A stretch of 64,000 nucleotides of DNA from Plantago major (taxonomy: Eukaryota; Streptophyta; Magnoliopsida; Lamiales; Plantaginaceae): NCBI GenBank assembly GCA_026545765.1, contig JAIFAC010000414.1:1-64000 (forward strand). Reading direction: 5' to 3'. A program made the position numbers and the translations under genes. Within the stretch, counting starts at the first letter, position 1, and every line of letters starts with the position of its first letter. This document shows, in pieces, positions 33,671 through 45,060 of the stretch. Below the pieces are notes generated by a model that ran no database searches, was not told where the DNA came from, and worked only from the letters and a program-made list of their open reading frames with translations.

Positions 33671-35266
33671 TCAGTTGCTAGGGTAGGACCCCCGTTCTCC
33701 ATTAGTGTGAGTAGTCAACCAATCTTCCATGAAACTCAGGTCGGTGTTCCAATCTTTCACTCCCATGTTGAATCGGTCACCTTCCCTTGTAAACTCGAAC
33801 TTGTAGAGGTTACTTCCTTCATTCTTGAGTCGGTTTCTAAAACCCTTGTCATCCTTGTAGTTCTCGTAGAATAGCCCCTCGTTTCCCAATTTCCATCTTC
33901 CGGCCATCCACTTGTCCAGATAGATCTTGTAGGGTTCGTTCTCCTTGTTTCTCGGATCCAGAAACTGGAAGTAAATCTCATGCGAATAGAAATAGTTCTT
34001 ATCTATTTCCTTCATCTTCGTCAGTGCATCTTGAAATTCTCCAGGTGGTTGATCCTTCTTTCTCCTTGGCGATCTTTCAGCTACAAGCTTCCCTTTCTTG
34101 AAGTGCGACCTTCCGACGGACAATTCCACGTCACTCTGCAAACCATTAACAAACATAGAAACTTTTCTGCCAGTTATATCAATAATGGTGTTAGTAATTA
34201 TCATAAAGGGTCTTCCCAGATACAAGTTTCTATTGTTGTTATTCTCGTAGTCGACTACCAGCAGGTCCACTGGGATTATGAGAGTACCTACTTTGATGAG
34301 CACGTTTCTAACCATCCCATAGTTCTTTGCCATGCTCATGCTGACGTCGTAGGACATGCCACAAGCATCGGTCTTCCCTGTCAACCTGAGTCTCTTGTAC
34401 ATCTGTAACGGGATAACATTCACATCGGATTCCAGGTCTAAAGTTCCTACTACCATCCCGCCCCCTATGTTGACTGAAATTTGAAATGCTAAGGGATTGA
34501 TTTCCCTCCTGGGGATATTAGTCCGGAAGTAGGGGTTTTCTTTCCTCTTATTCCTCCTAAAATTCTCCATTTGGTTCTTTTCCCCGTAGAGGTACTTGCA
34601 TAATCTCAAGGAGTCACCTTCTATATTAAATTCACTAGATAAGGTAAAGTTAAAGCGAGAGTTAGAGAGCTTATCGAGGAGTTTTTTGGAAGTCCATCTA
34701 TCTTCTGCATCCATTTGCTTTGTAGCTTCCTCCTCATCTTCGATTTCTTCATCTTCTTCTTTCTCCTCGTGACGTTGCTCTAGAAGTATCATCAGCCTTT
34801 CCGTTATGTTTGCCAAGCTTCCTTCCACCTCTTTTACCTTCTCGTTGATCCTGCAGAGCACTGCGTCCGCTCTTTCAATAAATGCCTCCACCTTGTCGTC
34901 CCTTTCCTTCTGTTTCTCAATAAACTCCCTTACTGTCCTCAGCTCCTTAATGATGAAGTGGATCTTTCCTCCCAAAAGGGGTGACTCCTGTTGAGCTGGT
35001 GCAGTTACCCTTATCGGTGTTATGGGGGTAAGAGGTCGACTCCGGTGTTGCCTAACTTCATGGCAGGTTCGGGTTGACGGAGGGGTTTGGCTTGATGATG
35101 GTTCACCATCTTGGATGTAGTTTGCCTCCTCCGACGGTCCCTTGTGTCCATCTTCTCCTTCGAACTCTCTCCCAGATAGTTCAGCTTCTATATCATCCAG
35201 TCTCTTTGTGATCATTTTCCACGGAACCTCCTCGACAGCACGAACTTCCTTAGATCGGACACTCAT
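33671..35266 (-). CDS. Gag C-terminal and protease ORF with unfamiliar tail
   Basis: Open frame of 531 codons. Residues about 100-185 are predicted coiled coil (TVREFIEKQKERDDKVEAFI; EKEEDEEIEDEEE). About 265-375 is a retropepsin-like fold: VNIGGGMVVGTLDLESDVNV, then DVSMSMAKNYGMVRNVLIKV, VDLLVVDYENN and LGRPFM. The catalytic Asp is kept, but the usual DxGA reads DLESD, so activity is doubtful. The last 140 residues (IYFQFLDPRNKENEPYKIYL; YKFEFTREGDRFNM) are not RT and match no family I know. The frame is the same as the gag ORF upstream, separated only by TAA at 35279. CDS status applies to openness, not proven expression. Confidence 0.75.
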   Translation of the reverse strand: MSVRSKEVRAVEEVPWKMITKRLDDIEAELSGREFEGEDGHKGPSEEANYIQDGEPSSSQTPPSTRTCHEVRQHRSRPLTPITPIRVTAPAQQESPLLGGKIHFIIKELRTVREFIEKQKERDDKVEAFIERADAVLCRINEKVKEVEGSLANITERLMILLEQRHEEKEEDEEIEDEEEATKQMDAEDRWTSKKLLDKLSNSRFNFTLSSEFNIEGDSLRLCKYLYGEKNQMENFRRNKRKENPYFRTNIPRREINPLAFQISVNIGGGMVVGTLDLESDVNVIPLQMYKRLRLTGKTDACGMSYDVSMSMAKNYGMVRNVLIKVGTLIIPVDLLVVDYENNNNRNLYLGRPFMIITNTIIDITGRKVSMFVNGLQSDVELSVGRSHFKKGKLVAERSPRRKKDQPPGEFQDALTKMKEIDKNYFYSHEIYFQFLDPRNKENEPYKIYLDKWMAGRWKLGNEGLFYENYKDDKGFRNRLKNEGSNLYKFEFTREGDRFNMGVKDWNTDLSFMEDWLTTHTNGERGSYPSN

Positions 35267-35278
35267 TCCTCCTCCCTT

Positions 35279-36207
35279 TTACATTGAGTTTTCACTGAGG
35301 TTCTCACATACCTCCCAAATCCTTCTTTGGGGTACGTCCAGCAGATTTCCTTGACATGTTCCATCAATAAGTGCCTGGCTGATACAGTTAATTCCCTTAT
35401 AGAAGTTGTTGACCTTGCCGAACAACGCGTAAGAGTGCATCGGGCACCTATCAAGTATATCCTTATATCTCTCCCATGCTTCGTAGAATGTTTCTCCATC
35501 CAGTTGGTTGATGTTCTGGATTTGGCTCTTCAGGTTGGACGTCTTCTTCAATGGGAAGTATCTGAGCATGAACTTGTTGTAAACCTCGTCCCATGTAGTC
35601 AAACTACCTGGCTGTAGTGAGATAAGCCAGCTCTTTCGCTTGTCCTTAAGGCAGCTAGGGAAGACTCTCCTTTTGAGTTGACATTTCATGAGCCCGTTCA
35701 ATTGTATTTCTCCAACCACTGCATAGAATTCTCTCATAAAGTGCATCAGATCTTCAGCTGGGTTCCCGTAGAAGTGTGGTAACTGGTGCAGATGAGTTCC
35801 CTTCAGATCATATTCTCTCGCGATCCTCTCCAGATAGATGCTTGAGGTATGCGGTGTAAGTCTCGGCATAACATAGTCACACATGGGTCTGTCGTCTTCG
35901 TCTACCAATTCCACCCTTGCGTAGTTATCTCTTCTTCGGTTCTCATCTAACCTCAACCTTTCCTCGGCTATCCTTAGCCTTTCATGTTCCAGCTCTTCCC
36001 TTTCAGCTTGAATCTCAAGTCGAATCTTAAGTAGATGTTCAAGTTCAGAAGTATCGACATTCCCAGTTGGATTGTCGTTGCAGTTTTCTTCTCCACCCAT
36101 GTTGCTGGATGCTTCCATTGTGGCAGTAAACAGTCTTCGCTTTCAAGATTATCTATGTCGTCATTAAGCGGTACTACTGGTGTTCCTGCACTTCTCCTGT
36201 CCTGCAT
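35279..36207 (-). pseudogene. Gag of the Athila-like element
   Basis: The likely original start is ATG 36207 (MQDRRSAGTPVVPLNDDIDN), a typical Athila gag opening. A frameshift near 36115 moves reading into the 35279-36118 frame (279 codons). That frame holds a long charged helix (EIQAEREELEHERLRIAEER) and the Retrotrans_gag domain: LPHFYGNPAEDLMHFMREFY, VFPSCLKDKRKSWLISLQPG, MLRYFPLKKTSNLKSQIQNI, GETFYEAWERYKDILDRCP. It stops at a single TAA; the same frame continues four codons later as the protease ORF. It would form the particle shell. Confidence 0.85.
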
Positions 36208-36492
36208 AAAGACTAACAGACAAACCTTTGCAGATACGAATAGATAATACTAGAAAGATAATAAACAGAAATCTAAAGTTACTTGTTTTTATGTTTTTTA
36301 ATAAGAAAATAAACTAATACTGGAAAGAAAATATTTTTGGATTTTTTTGCTGTGGAGATAGATTCTCACAGATTTTATGATTTTTTTTTGGGTTTATGCT
36401 ATACGTATTAAAAAACAGTGCGTAAACTAAAAAGCAAAAGAAAGATTTTAACTTATCTCGGTCGGTCGAAACTTGCTTGAGCGGTTAAGTGT
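36208..36492 (-). other. 5' leader of the Athila-like element
   Basis: Non-coding leader between primer-binding site and gag, AT-rich. Nothing else seen. Confidence 0.55.
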
Positions 36493-36510
36493 CCCCGGCA
36501 GCGGCGCCGA
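36493..36510 (-). other. Primer-binding site of the Athila-like element
   Basis: The minus strand reads TCGGCGCCGCTGCCGGGG just after the LTR; close to the TGGCGCCGTTGCCGGGG complement of plant tRNA-Asp used by Athila-type elements. Confidence 0.85.
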
Positions 36511-36514
36511 ATTT

Positions 36515-38136
36515 TGATGTGCACTCAGAGATTTTTTTTCCGTTGTAGAACCTATAATCCCTAAATACAATCAAGATTAAATTTATAAGTCGGAAGTCCT
36601 CAAATCCACAGTTTATAGTGGAAAGTTAACTCGGGATGTCGTTCTCCACGGATAGCATAGGAACAAGCAAATAACGTTGTAATTGAATGCAGAAAGTTAA
36701 ATAGTTGATCTCAGACAGAATAATTGAATTGCAGTGAAACCTAAATTGCTTTGTTGTAAATCAATGATGGACAGGCGTAAAGGTTCCCCAACCTCCCTCT
36801 GCTATGCTACTCCCAACTACTTAGAATCAAACAACGTATACTAGCCGTCTATTGGCAGCAAAGAAACATGCCAAAAGGATCAAGTCGTAGTTAATCCAGA
36901 CAGCTTTACTCATACCAACAATGTGTTGTGTCACTCAACACACTATCTCGTCACGTTTTCAGACAAATCACACATGATAATATAAAGTCCGTTACCAAGT
37001 CGTAGTTAGTAAGGATTTCCCATGTAAAGAGTCGGACGAATAACGAACAAGCATGAATTACGTTTTAAAACTAGTTCATTAATATATCATGGTATATAAA
37101 GAAGTATCAAAAGTAGAGTTACGACGGTTCGCCTTTACAAAAGAAAGTTAGCTATGGAAATGAAAATAGTAGTGAAAAGAAAAAAAGAAAATTAAAAAAA
37201 AGCAAGGAAACCAATAAGAACCCAAAAAAGGAGAAAAATTTGGATCTGTTTAGTCACAAGAAAAATCTAGTGAAGAAAATTCTATAAAATTGGACAGGAA
37301 AAAGAAGAAAAAGAAAAAAGTTAACTAGATTCCTTCCTGGAACGTTATTTACTTTTTCAATGTAAATGGTGGGACGGTACTTTGGATGAAAAATTTAGTA
37401 ATCTAAGAACATAAATCGAAATTTAGAGAAGAAAGGAAGAAGAAGCTTAGTCTTTGATGTCTTCGTGCTGCTGCTTCTAGGGTTTCCTCCTTTTGGGTGC
37501 CTGACGGCCACCGGTTTTGGGGTTTCACTTCCCCGAGGATTGGTTCTCTCTCAGGAGAGCTGCTTTGTGAGTTGTGTGTATTCTGAGACCCCTGAGGTCT
37601 TATTTATAGGTGAAATTTCGATCTCCAAACCGCCATTCTTCAATAAGGAAGGTTTAGGAAGGCGGGCCTCAGCCAGACTATGAGCTGCCGGGAGAAATAG
37701 AAGGCTGAATCTGATGCTTTGTGGACCCGATGGGGCCTTCTATGATCCCCTAGCGGCCGCCATCTGCGATCCCTGCAGATTCGAATATATTTCTTCTATT
37801 CTTCAAGTTCGGGCTTCGTAACTTCGTTTCATCAAAAAGTGGTCTTCTACAAAGTAGTTCCATCTTCAATTATCTTCGCATCGGTTGGTCGTATGACATA
37901 TTTTGACTACTCGAACTCCGTACAACGGTCAATCCGGCGAGTTGCTTCCTTGTCCCGATTTGGCACAATTATGCCGTTTTGATGCCTGAAATCGTGCAAA
38001 TCCTCAAAACCGCGATCATGACCTACATAAAACACGCAAAGTTGGTAATTGACCATAAAATGATAAAAATATTGCATCTAGGGTAAAAAACGAAGGTCTA
38101 AAAGTATGCTATATCGCACATTTCATTGTCACAACA
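36515..38136 (-). repeat. 5' LTR of the Athila-like element
   Basis: 1622 bp; minus strand begins TGTTGTGACAATG and ends GTGCACATCA. 36515-37051 is shared with the truncated 3' LTR. A minus-strand TATAAATA at 37601-37608 is a good promoter core for element transcription. Followed by TCGAG (38137-38141). Confidence 0.87.
37601..37608 (-). promoter_or_regulatory. LTR TATA box of the Athila-like element
   Basis: Minus strand CTATAAATAAGACCTC inside the 5' LTR. The matching region is missing from the 3' LTR. Confidence 0.6.
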
Positions 38137-38141
38137 TCGAG

Positions 38142-38884
38142 CCTGGAATCTGACTTTGTAAGTAGAGAATTTGTGGGGAAAAAACTACAACAGTCTCAAT
38201 TCATTTGACAGTATGTCCATGTCGAATGAGTCCGTCATACACAATGCTACAAATCCATTGATTTTAGATTATATGTGTTATGCTAAAATTGGAATGAGAG
38301 CAGAGCAAGATGGTTGTCACAGTGCACGGAATTGACATACGATCATTGTGTAACATATGAGAATATTATGGCTGTTGTTGATGGCCTCAATAGAAAAGTA
38401 TTCTTCCTATACGACAATATGTCCCGCCTTGCCCGACCGATCAAACGGGCTTTGACCTGGTCAAATGCACTCTAGGCGCCAAGCTTAGGTATGAGATAAT
38501 TATTAAATGGGCGTACATAAAAAGAAAAGAGAGACAACGATAGGTGGACAAATGGAGTATATTATACATAAATGTGCAGTAGAACATAAATGTTTAAAAT
38601 GGAGAAACATGTATTAAGAAATGTTTAAAATTATTTTGTCATTGGTAATTTAACTTGGGTGCTAGAAATAGTTGTCCATAACTCTAATTATTTGAGCAAG
38701 TCCTAACTATGCTATGAATAACAATGCCAAAGATACAAAAATGTAAAAGGGAGAAAATGAAATGTGCATCATGGGTCGGGCCGACACTCGGCCTGGTTTT
38801 AACGGGCCATCGTCCGAGTATAAGTCCAGGCCTAGTCCATTGAAAAATGTTCGAGCCAAGTCGAGGCCTTACAAATCCGGACAC
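38142..38884. other. Unannotated spacer before the Helitron remnant
   Basis: No coding frame I can support. It may already belong to the Helitron, whose 5' end I cannot place. Confidence 0.4.
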
Positions 38885-39446
38885 TCCCCATTTATATCCC
38901 TATATGTCTGGTATGGAGGGACCCAAAAAAACCCTTTTTATAGACATTGTTTTTATGCGCTCAATAGGAGTTTGAGGGATTTCATGGACCGTCCATATGA
39001 GCCTTTTAGCTGGGTGGTGATTATCTTCGATAAGGACTTCAGATAGATTTACCCGTTGTTCCATAGGGAAGTACATATGATATTTTGGACGTCGATATCT
39101 GCTCCTCTTAGATATGAGATGCATGTGAGGTGTTTGAGCTGACAAAAAACATGAGATTGCAGGTAAGTGGCCCGTCATTTTAAAACTACCATGCGTACTT
39201 ATTTTTTTATCTAACGTCCCAATCGATCCTACACAATCCATTTCATTATCATCAGAGATTAAATAGACAAGAATTTGTTGAGTGGGTGCAACGAGTCGGT
39301 GATGGGGTTGCAGGTGAACCTAATGACGATGAGGTTGATATCATGATCCTTAAAGACTTACTTATTCGAGAAGTATGTCATCCCGTTTGACCCATTGAAG
39401 GTAGCACATATCCATCATTGCTAGATCACTCAGTTGATCCATCACT
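38885..39446 (+). pseudogene. Helitron 1 PIF1-type helicase, first half
   Basis: Reads, with stops and shifts, as the Helitron helicase: ALNRSLRDFMDRPYEPFSWV, then VIIFDKDFR and IYPLF (intact family members have GGKVVVFGGDFRQ-IPPVI). Next come SAPLRYEMHVRCL, a probable GTAAGT intron (about 39163-39255), EFVEWVQRVGDGVAGEPNDD and IEGSTYPSLLDHSVDPSL. It stops where the Tat element begins. The second half is at 54338. Helitrons use this helicase for rolling-circle transposition. Clearly inactive: Walker-type residues around GDFRQ have changed. Confidence 0.8.
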
Positions 39447-40310
39447 TAAGGGCGCCATAGAGCGTGTCCTAGAGCGCATCAAGGCTAAAATAGCCAATTC
39501 AATACTTATCCGACCTTGGCTAGTCCGCCTTAAGGAAAACCTTCGATTCAATTAATGCGCTCAAGTCGATACACCTTTTATTTCGTCAGCCTATCTAGGT
39601 GCACGACTTCCGAACCTCACAAGAGGTCACATGGTCTCACCAAGTACCACACACTGTCAATTCTAGGATGCCAAACGGACCGGAAGAGATAAACTCGGAC
39701 GCCACCTTAACAATAAGACCAAACATATACCTTTGGAACCAAAGATACTTAGAAGCGACTAGTGTCTCGGACCGTCCTTGAGCTACCTAGGAATAGACCA
39801 ACTCAGCGAGATCGGATCATTCTAAAAAGGTCTCACGGACCCATCAGCAGAATAGTACTCGAGGAGTAAAGGACAAATTACCCTCTAGGCCTATCTAATT
39901 GTGTTGGACTTTTACATACTATTGGGCCATGGGCCAAGGGAGCATTGTTGTCAGAATCCTGAACATACACTTGGCATCATCTTATGAACCACTTCATAAG
40001 TACATGATAACTGCAAATATAGCACAAGGTCCAAGACCTTAAGTCAAGTCTTAAGTGATAAAGTTTCCAATATCATAACCTTCCTCATAACTACTACATT
40101 GAGAGCCTTCCTCTCTCTCTTGAGTAAAGTCTCTTTCCGATTTGACATCTAGCAAACCGGTTACCAACCAAAACCCCCCCCCCCCCCCCCACTTAGTCTT
40201 TTCAGGTGTTCCTGCTCGGACCAAGTCATCAGGTCGGACTTCAAGTTGGAGGCGGACCTTAGATTAGGGACTTGTAGTAGTTTAGTTAGTGTCTGAGGCT
40301 CAACCCCTCA
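39432..40310 (+). repeat. 5' LTR of the Tat element
   Basis: About 880 bp matching 51835-52668 plus 54266-54334. The first 15-25 bases do not match the 3' LTR start (TGTTGATACGG) and read better as Helitron coding sequence, so the LTR may be truncated and begin nearer 39446. A run of 17 C lies at 40174-40190. Confidence 0.85.
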
Positions 40311-40315
40311 GTATT

Positions 40316-40331
40316 TGGCGCCGTCTGTGGG
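40316..40331 (+). other. Primer-binding site of the Tat element
   Basis: TGGCGCCGTCTGTGGG shortly after the LTR end, the form commonly seen in Tat-lineage Gypsy elements. Confidence 0.82.
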
Positions 40332-40367
40332 AAACCTTACAAAAGGTTCCATGTTTAAGCTGAGCTG

Positions 40368-42134
40368 ATGGCAAGAACGAGATGGACAGCACGGACCGAT
40401 CTTTGCGGCATCGGACTCCACCTCCATGCGGATGCCCACCCAGAGAGGCGGAGGCCTTTGTATGGCGAAAGGCAGCTAAGGAAGGAGATATCCGGCGATG
40501 GACACAGCAAGCCCGTCCACCGATGTGGAAGAGATGTTCCATCCAGGGGAGTCCGTAATGTTCCTGAGAATGTTGTGCCTGAAAATCACGGAGAAGAGGC
40601 CGCTTAAGTTCCTCCAGTAGTGACACAAGGTCCTCCTCCAAGTCAGTACTTTACCATGCCAGATGGTCGTATAGTCCGCACTAGTAACCTCGGATTAAGT
40701 GAGAATCAATTTGGTCATTGCTCACGATAATCGAGGTTGTCTTGATCTAACAATGTCAACCCAGAAAGTCACTCCTCGATGGCTAATCCGAGCAAGCGAG
40801 CCCGCTCTATCAAGGAACGAGCAACGTCCGATCCAGCAGAGGTTGGGGAATCAGCTACCACATGAGGATTTGCGGAATCTCCTAGACAGGAGAGCCTCTA
40901 CTTCCCAGGCTCGACGAGAAGGAAGCCTAAATGGGTAGAGAGCATATCAGGAAGACGGAAATAGGTAACCTAGAGCTCCACAACAGATACCTCCGCGGGC
41001 TAGAGATCACGTAGCAGAAACGATTCTACTGGTCCACTTAGATGAACTTCCCGCGGATGTAACAGTTCATCCAAGAATGGGAGAGATGATGAATGCGGAA
41101 GAAATCTATGCTCAACAAAAAGCCTTGGAAGCTCAGATTCTCAATCTCGGACACTTGGTGAAGGATCATGAGCAAATAGCTACTAGTGCACCGAATCCTT
41201 TGTGTGATGATATCATGAAAGAAAATTAAAGAAACAAGAGTTTGGATCAAGTGATTCCGAACTTGGAATACTACTACGGAGATACTTGTCTTGTGGGCCA
41301 CTTGACAAGGTACAACAGCAAGATGGATTCCAAAGGGATGAGTGATAATACAAAAGCTCTCACTTTCTCATCCACTCTCTTCGGAATAGACATGGATTGG
41401 TACCTTTGCATTGCGAACAAGTCGATGAGATCCTATGCGGACCTCTCTTCCAAGTTCCTGAGACGATTTGGAAAGTCGAAAAGAAGGAAGCGGACTGTGG
41501 AGCACCTGGCAGAAGTTATACAAAGAGAACAGGAGGATCTTAGGACTTTCCTAGATTGCTTTAATGCGGAGGTCCTCCGAGTTGAATCTCACGATGATAA
41601 GGAGGCGAATTAGTCACATGCGCTAATACTTACAATCTGAGAACTCATGAAACTCTCTAGCGAAGTGAGAAGTGAAAAGCATTTGGATGATATTTGTGAA
41701 GAGGTAATGTCTGAGAGAAGAGTACGAAAGGAATGTTCGATGAGTTGGTTCGAAAGGAAAAGAGCGAGGAAGCAAACAGCGCCATGGAAAGTTCGATCCG
41801 AAGAAGGATTCTGAGATAAAGGTTTCAACGGGAAAGGAGTCCACCAAGAAGATATGCGTATTACACCCGTCTCAATAAATCAAGATCTGACATCTAAGCC
41901 ACCATTATTGAGAAAAAGTTGGATGTTAAATGGCCAAGGCCGTCCCTCAATAACCGGAAGGGCAAGAATGCCAAAGGGTATTGCAAGTTTCACAAGAGTC
42001 GTGGCCATGGGGCAGACGATTGCATTCAACATAAAAGCGAGGTTGAGCACTTAATAAGAGAGGGAAAGTTGAAGGAGCACGTCTATACGGACGAATCATC
42101 CACCTCGGACAGATCACCACCAGTACAAGTATGA
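40368..42134 (+). pseudogene. Gag of the Tat element
   Basis: ATG 40368 (MARTRWTARTDLCG) is the likely start. The core capsid domain is in 41242-41613: MSDNTKALTFSSTLFGIDMD, WYLCIANKSMRSYADLSSKF, LRRFGKSKRRKRTVEHLAEV, the Retrotrans_gag pattern. 41919-42134 carries a knuckle-like YCKFHKSRGHGADDC followed by EVEHLIREGKLKEHV. Between these parts the frame is lost repeatedly. Confidence 0.8.
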
Positions 42135-42250
42135 TGATGATATTGAAATGGAGAATCTTCCATACAATGGAGTAATCAACACTATAGCAGGAGGTCCATT
42201 GAGGCGATAGCGAGGAATGCAAAGAGCAGACGACTCGAATCTGCGGAACA

Positions 42251-42740
42251 ATGATAGATCTCTGTTGCTCCGGTGATCATGGAACCAACACTATATCCTT
42301 TGATGACAGTGAGATTACTCCTCCTACGGCAGGAGGTGAGGACATAGATGACCCAGATGTTCCACTGGTGGTTTCTTTAACCATAGCGACTTATCGGGTG
42401 AACAAGATCCTGGAGTTCCTCGAACATCATTGCCAAAAGAACACTAGATCAGATGAATCTGGGAAGAATTCGATATGAGAGAGTCAATACCTCCATATTA
42501 GGGTTTTGAGGAGGGCACCACCTCTAAGGCGTCATACTTCATGTATCATTGGGGACACATCTCGCGAGAGTGACACAATTGGTCCGTTTTGTAGTGCTGG
42601 ATCGAACTTTTGACTACAATGCCATCTTTGGTCGTCCGGGGCTCAATCAATTCAGAGCTATACCTTCCACCCTCCATAATAGAATGAAGTTTCCAACTCC
42701 CTGCGGAATTGGAGAGGAAGTAGAAAACATCCGATAAGCT
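42251..42740 (+). pseudogene. Protease region of the Tat element
   Basis: 42251-42478 encodes ISFDDSEITPPTAGG and PLVVSLTIATYRVNKIL, the lead-in to the protease. The DGGSS-type active site expected next is not readable. 42549-42737 resumes with VRFVVLDRTFDYNAIFGRPG, LNQFRAIPSTLHNRMKFPTP, the protease C-terminal half (normally YNAILGRP). Inactive as written. Confidence 0.75.
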
Positions 42741-42755
42741 TGGGAGTGTTACATC

Positions 42756-44018
42756 ATGTCTACCAGGAGAGCATCCGCTCCCGTGTTAGCAGTCTCCTTG
42801 ACTTCTGATCCGCAGATTATTCTCCCTCCGAAAAAGGAGGATCCCAATATTGGAATAGGGAGTCAGAAGGACAAGTTTCCCAAAACAGCGCGGATTGAGC
42901 CTCATGAGACTCTCAAGGATGTTGAACTTGTTGTTGGAAGCCCGGACAAGAAGACTAGAATCGGAACGGGGATGAATGCGGAAGTGGAAATGAAGCTCAT
43001 TGCTTGGAGTACTGACGACCTCAAGGGGATAGATCCAAGGGTTGTCGTTCACCGTCTGAACATGGACCCCTCGATTAAATATATCCGCCAGAAGAGAAAA
43101 GATTTTGGACCAATCAAGGATGCCATCATATCCGCGGATGTTGACCGGCTCATGAAGGCCTGACACATTGAAGAGGTCCACTATTCCGATTGGGTCTGAA
43201 ACATGGTCCTAGTTGAGAAAACACCGGTTAAATGGCGGATGTGCAATGATTTCACCAGGCTGAATAAGTTTTGCCCAAAGGATCCATACCCTTTGCCACG
43301 GATTGATCAATTGGTTGATTCTATGGTCGTATGTGCGTTACTGAGTTTTATGGACGCGTATCAAGGCTTTTACTAGATTCGGATGGCCAAGGAGGATATT
43401 AAGAAAATAGCTTTCTTTGTTGCGGGAGGGGTGTATTGCTTTGAAGTGATGCCCTTCGGATTGAAAAACGTAGGAGCTACTTAACAACGGCTAGTAAATC
43501 AAATGGTCAAGGAAGAAATCAGCAAAACTATGGAGGTATACGTGGATGACATGCTCGTTAAAAGCAAAACTAAGGAACAACATATAGAGCACTTGAACAA
43601 ATGCTTTGCTATCCTTAGGAAGTACGGAATGAAACTCAATCCGGAAAAGTGCACCTTTGGAGTAAAGGGTGGGAAGTTCCTAGGCTACATGGTCATAAAA
43701 AGGGGAATAAGTGCAAATCCTGAGAAGATAAAAGCCATCCTAGACCTGCCCCATCCGAAGAAACTCAATGAGGTACAACAGCTTATCGGACACCTCATGC
43801 CCTTAAGTCATTTTATTTCGCGATCCGCGGAGAAGAATCTTCCATTCTTCAAAATCCTCCGGAAAGGAGAGAACTTTGAGTGGCCTGCGGAATGTTCCGA
43901 GGTTTTTGAAAACTTGAAAAAGTACCTCCATTCCCCTCCACTGCCCTCCAAACCCGTAGAAGGAGAACCACTCTACCTCTACCTAGCCGTTACGGAAGAG
44001 GCAATGAGTTACATGTAA
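42756..44018 (+). pseudogene. Reverse transcriptase of the Tat element
   Basis: 42756-43163 is the spacer and RT N-terminus (DDLKGIDPRVVVHRLNMDPS). After a TGA come KWRMCNDFTRLNKFCPKDPY, LPRIDQLVDSM, DAYQGFY (normally DAFSGYHQI) and AFFVAGGVYCFEVMPFGLKN, with stops. 43503-44018 is open and has catalytic VYVDDMLVKSKTKEQHIEHL, then LNPEKCTFGVKGGKFLGYMV and WPAECSEVFENLKKYLHSPP. At least three in-frame stops. Gypsy-type RT, order RT-RNaseH-INT. Confidence 0.88.
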
Positions 44019-45060
44019 TGCGGATCCGGGTTAATGATCACATGCCAATCTACTATCTTAGTAAAGCCGCTTGGGCGTGAACAAGATCGTAAAGATTGAG
44101 AAATTTGCATATGCTTTGTTTTACACATAAGCAATTAAAGCCCTATTTCAAATCTCATAAGATAGTGGTCTAACTACGGAACCTTTGAAATAGGTGGTTG
44201 AAAGCCGATCAATCTAGCGAAATACAACGATAGCTCAAGCGGCCAAAAAAGCTCAAGTTATTGACTTCCTGGCGGAGTACCACAAGCGAGTCGGAGAAAG
44301 TCTCGGATAAGCAGACATTTGAGTGCTTGATTACCAAGCGGATCAAGCGTAAAGTCGATTCATGACGATCAACCCAGATAACCTTGAAGATGCTCAATTC
44401 ATCAATCAATCTCAGACTACGTCATGGGAGGAAACTCGGGTAAACCACATGTTCCTCCTTGATGATATCTCAAATGAATAAAAAACTGATAACTCCGACC
44501 AGGATACTTAGAAGGAGGAGGAACAAAGGTTAAAAATTCAGGAGCTTATAGAAGATCCCCGAACGAAGGCACCCACGATGTTTGGACATTGGAAGTGGAT
44601 GGTTCATCCACGGAAGAGTGGGAGGCATTGGAATCTATCTTAAAAGCCACGATGGGCGGAACTTCGACTATGCAATATCTTTGGACTTCAAAGTTACAAA
44701 CAATGGCTGAATATGAAGCCTTTGGTAGTGGGACTCGTGTAGCAAGTCCTACAAGTTGGAAACTCAATGCTTACACGGATTCACGGTTGGTTGAAGCCCA
44801 TTTTACGTGCTTTACCACAAAAGGCCCTTGATGATCAAGTATCTTGAGCTCTTTGAAAGCAGCGGTGAGTCTCTTTGATGAGTTTACCCTGGAAAAATTT
44901 GATAGGGAATGGAATGAAAAAGCGGACACTCTGACAAAGTATGCGTCCGCAACAGCTACTTTGGATACGAGGAGAGTCATTCTACTCACTATTAGGAACT
45001 CATCCGTCATGAGTCTTACTCCGACCATTATAGTCCTTTGGAGCAGGGAAAAAATTGGAT
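44019..45060 (+). pseudogene. Tandem RNase H domains of the Tat element
   Basis: Right after RT, degraded sequence (LYLAVTEEAMSYM, then ILVKPLGREQDR and similar) matches the Gypsy RNase H. A second, archaeal-like RNase H follows at 44580-45000: WTLEVDGSSTEEW, SKLQTMAEYEAF, NAYTDSRLVEAHF, LFDEFTLEKFDREWNEKADT. Having both is a Tat-lineage trait. Frames shift several times. Confidence 0.75.

Larger units (their letters stand above)
30712..38136 (-). mobile_element. Athila-like Ty3/Gypsy element lacking RT and integrase
   Basis: 7.4-kb minus-strand element with TCGAG duplications. From right to left: 1.6-kb 5' LTR, primer site of the tRNA-Asp type, gag, protease-containing ORF, a TAAACAAGCTCTTCTTGGGA-type segment (about 33615-33650) typical of Athila relatives, a 'putative plant transposon protein'-like ORF, a purine tract, and a truncated 3' LTR. 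The protease ORF stops about 450 bp before the next ORF, and no RT, RNase H or integrase motif is present in any frame. It is therefore non-autonomous and would need enzymes in trans. Confidence 0.85.

Noticed and set aside
40174..40190. C-run as an assembly gap or vector join
   Set aside because: The same run is present in the other Tat LTR at the same place, so it belongs to the element.
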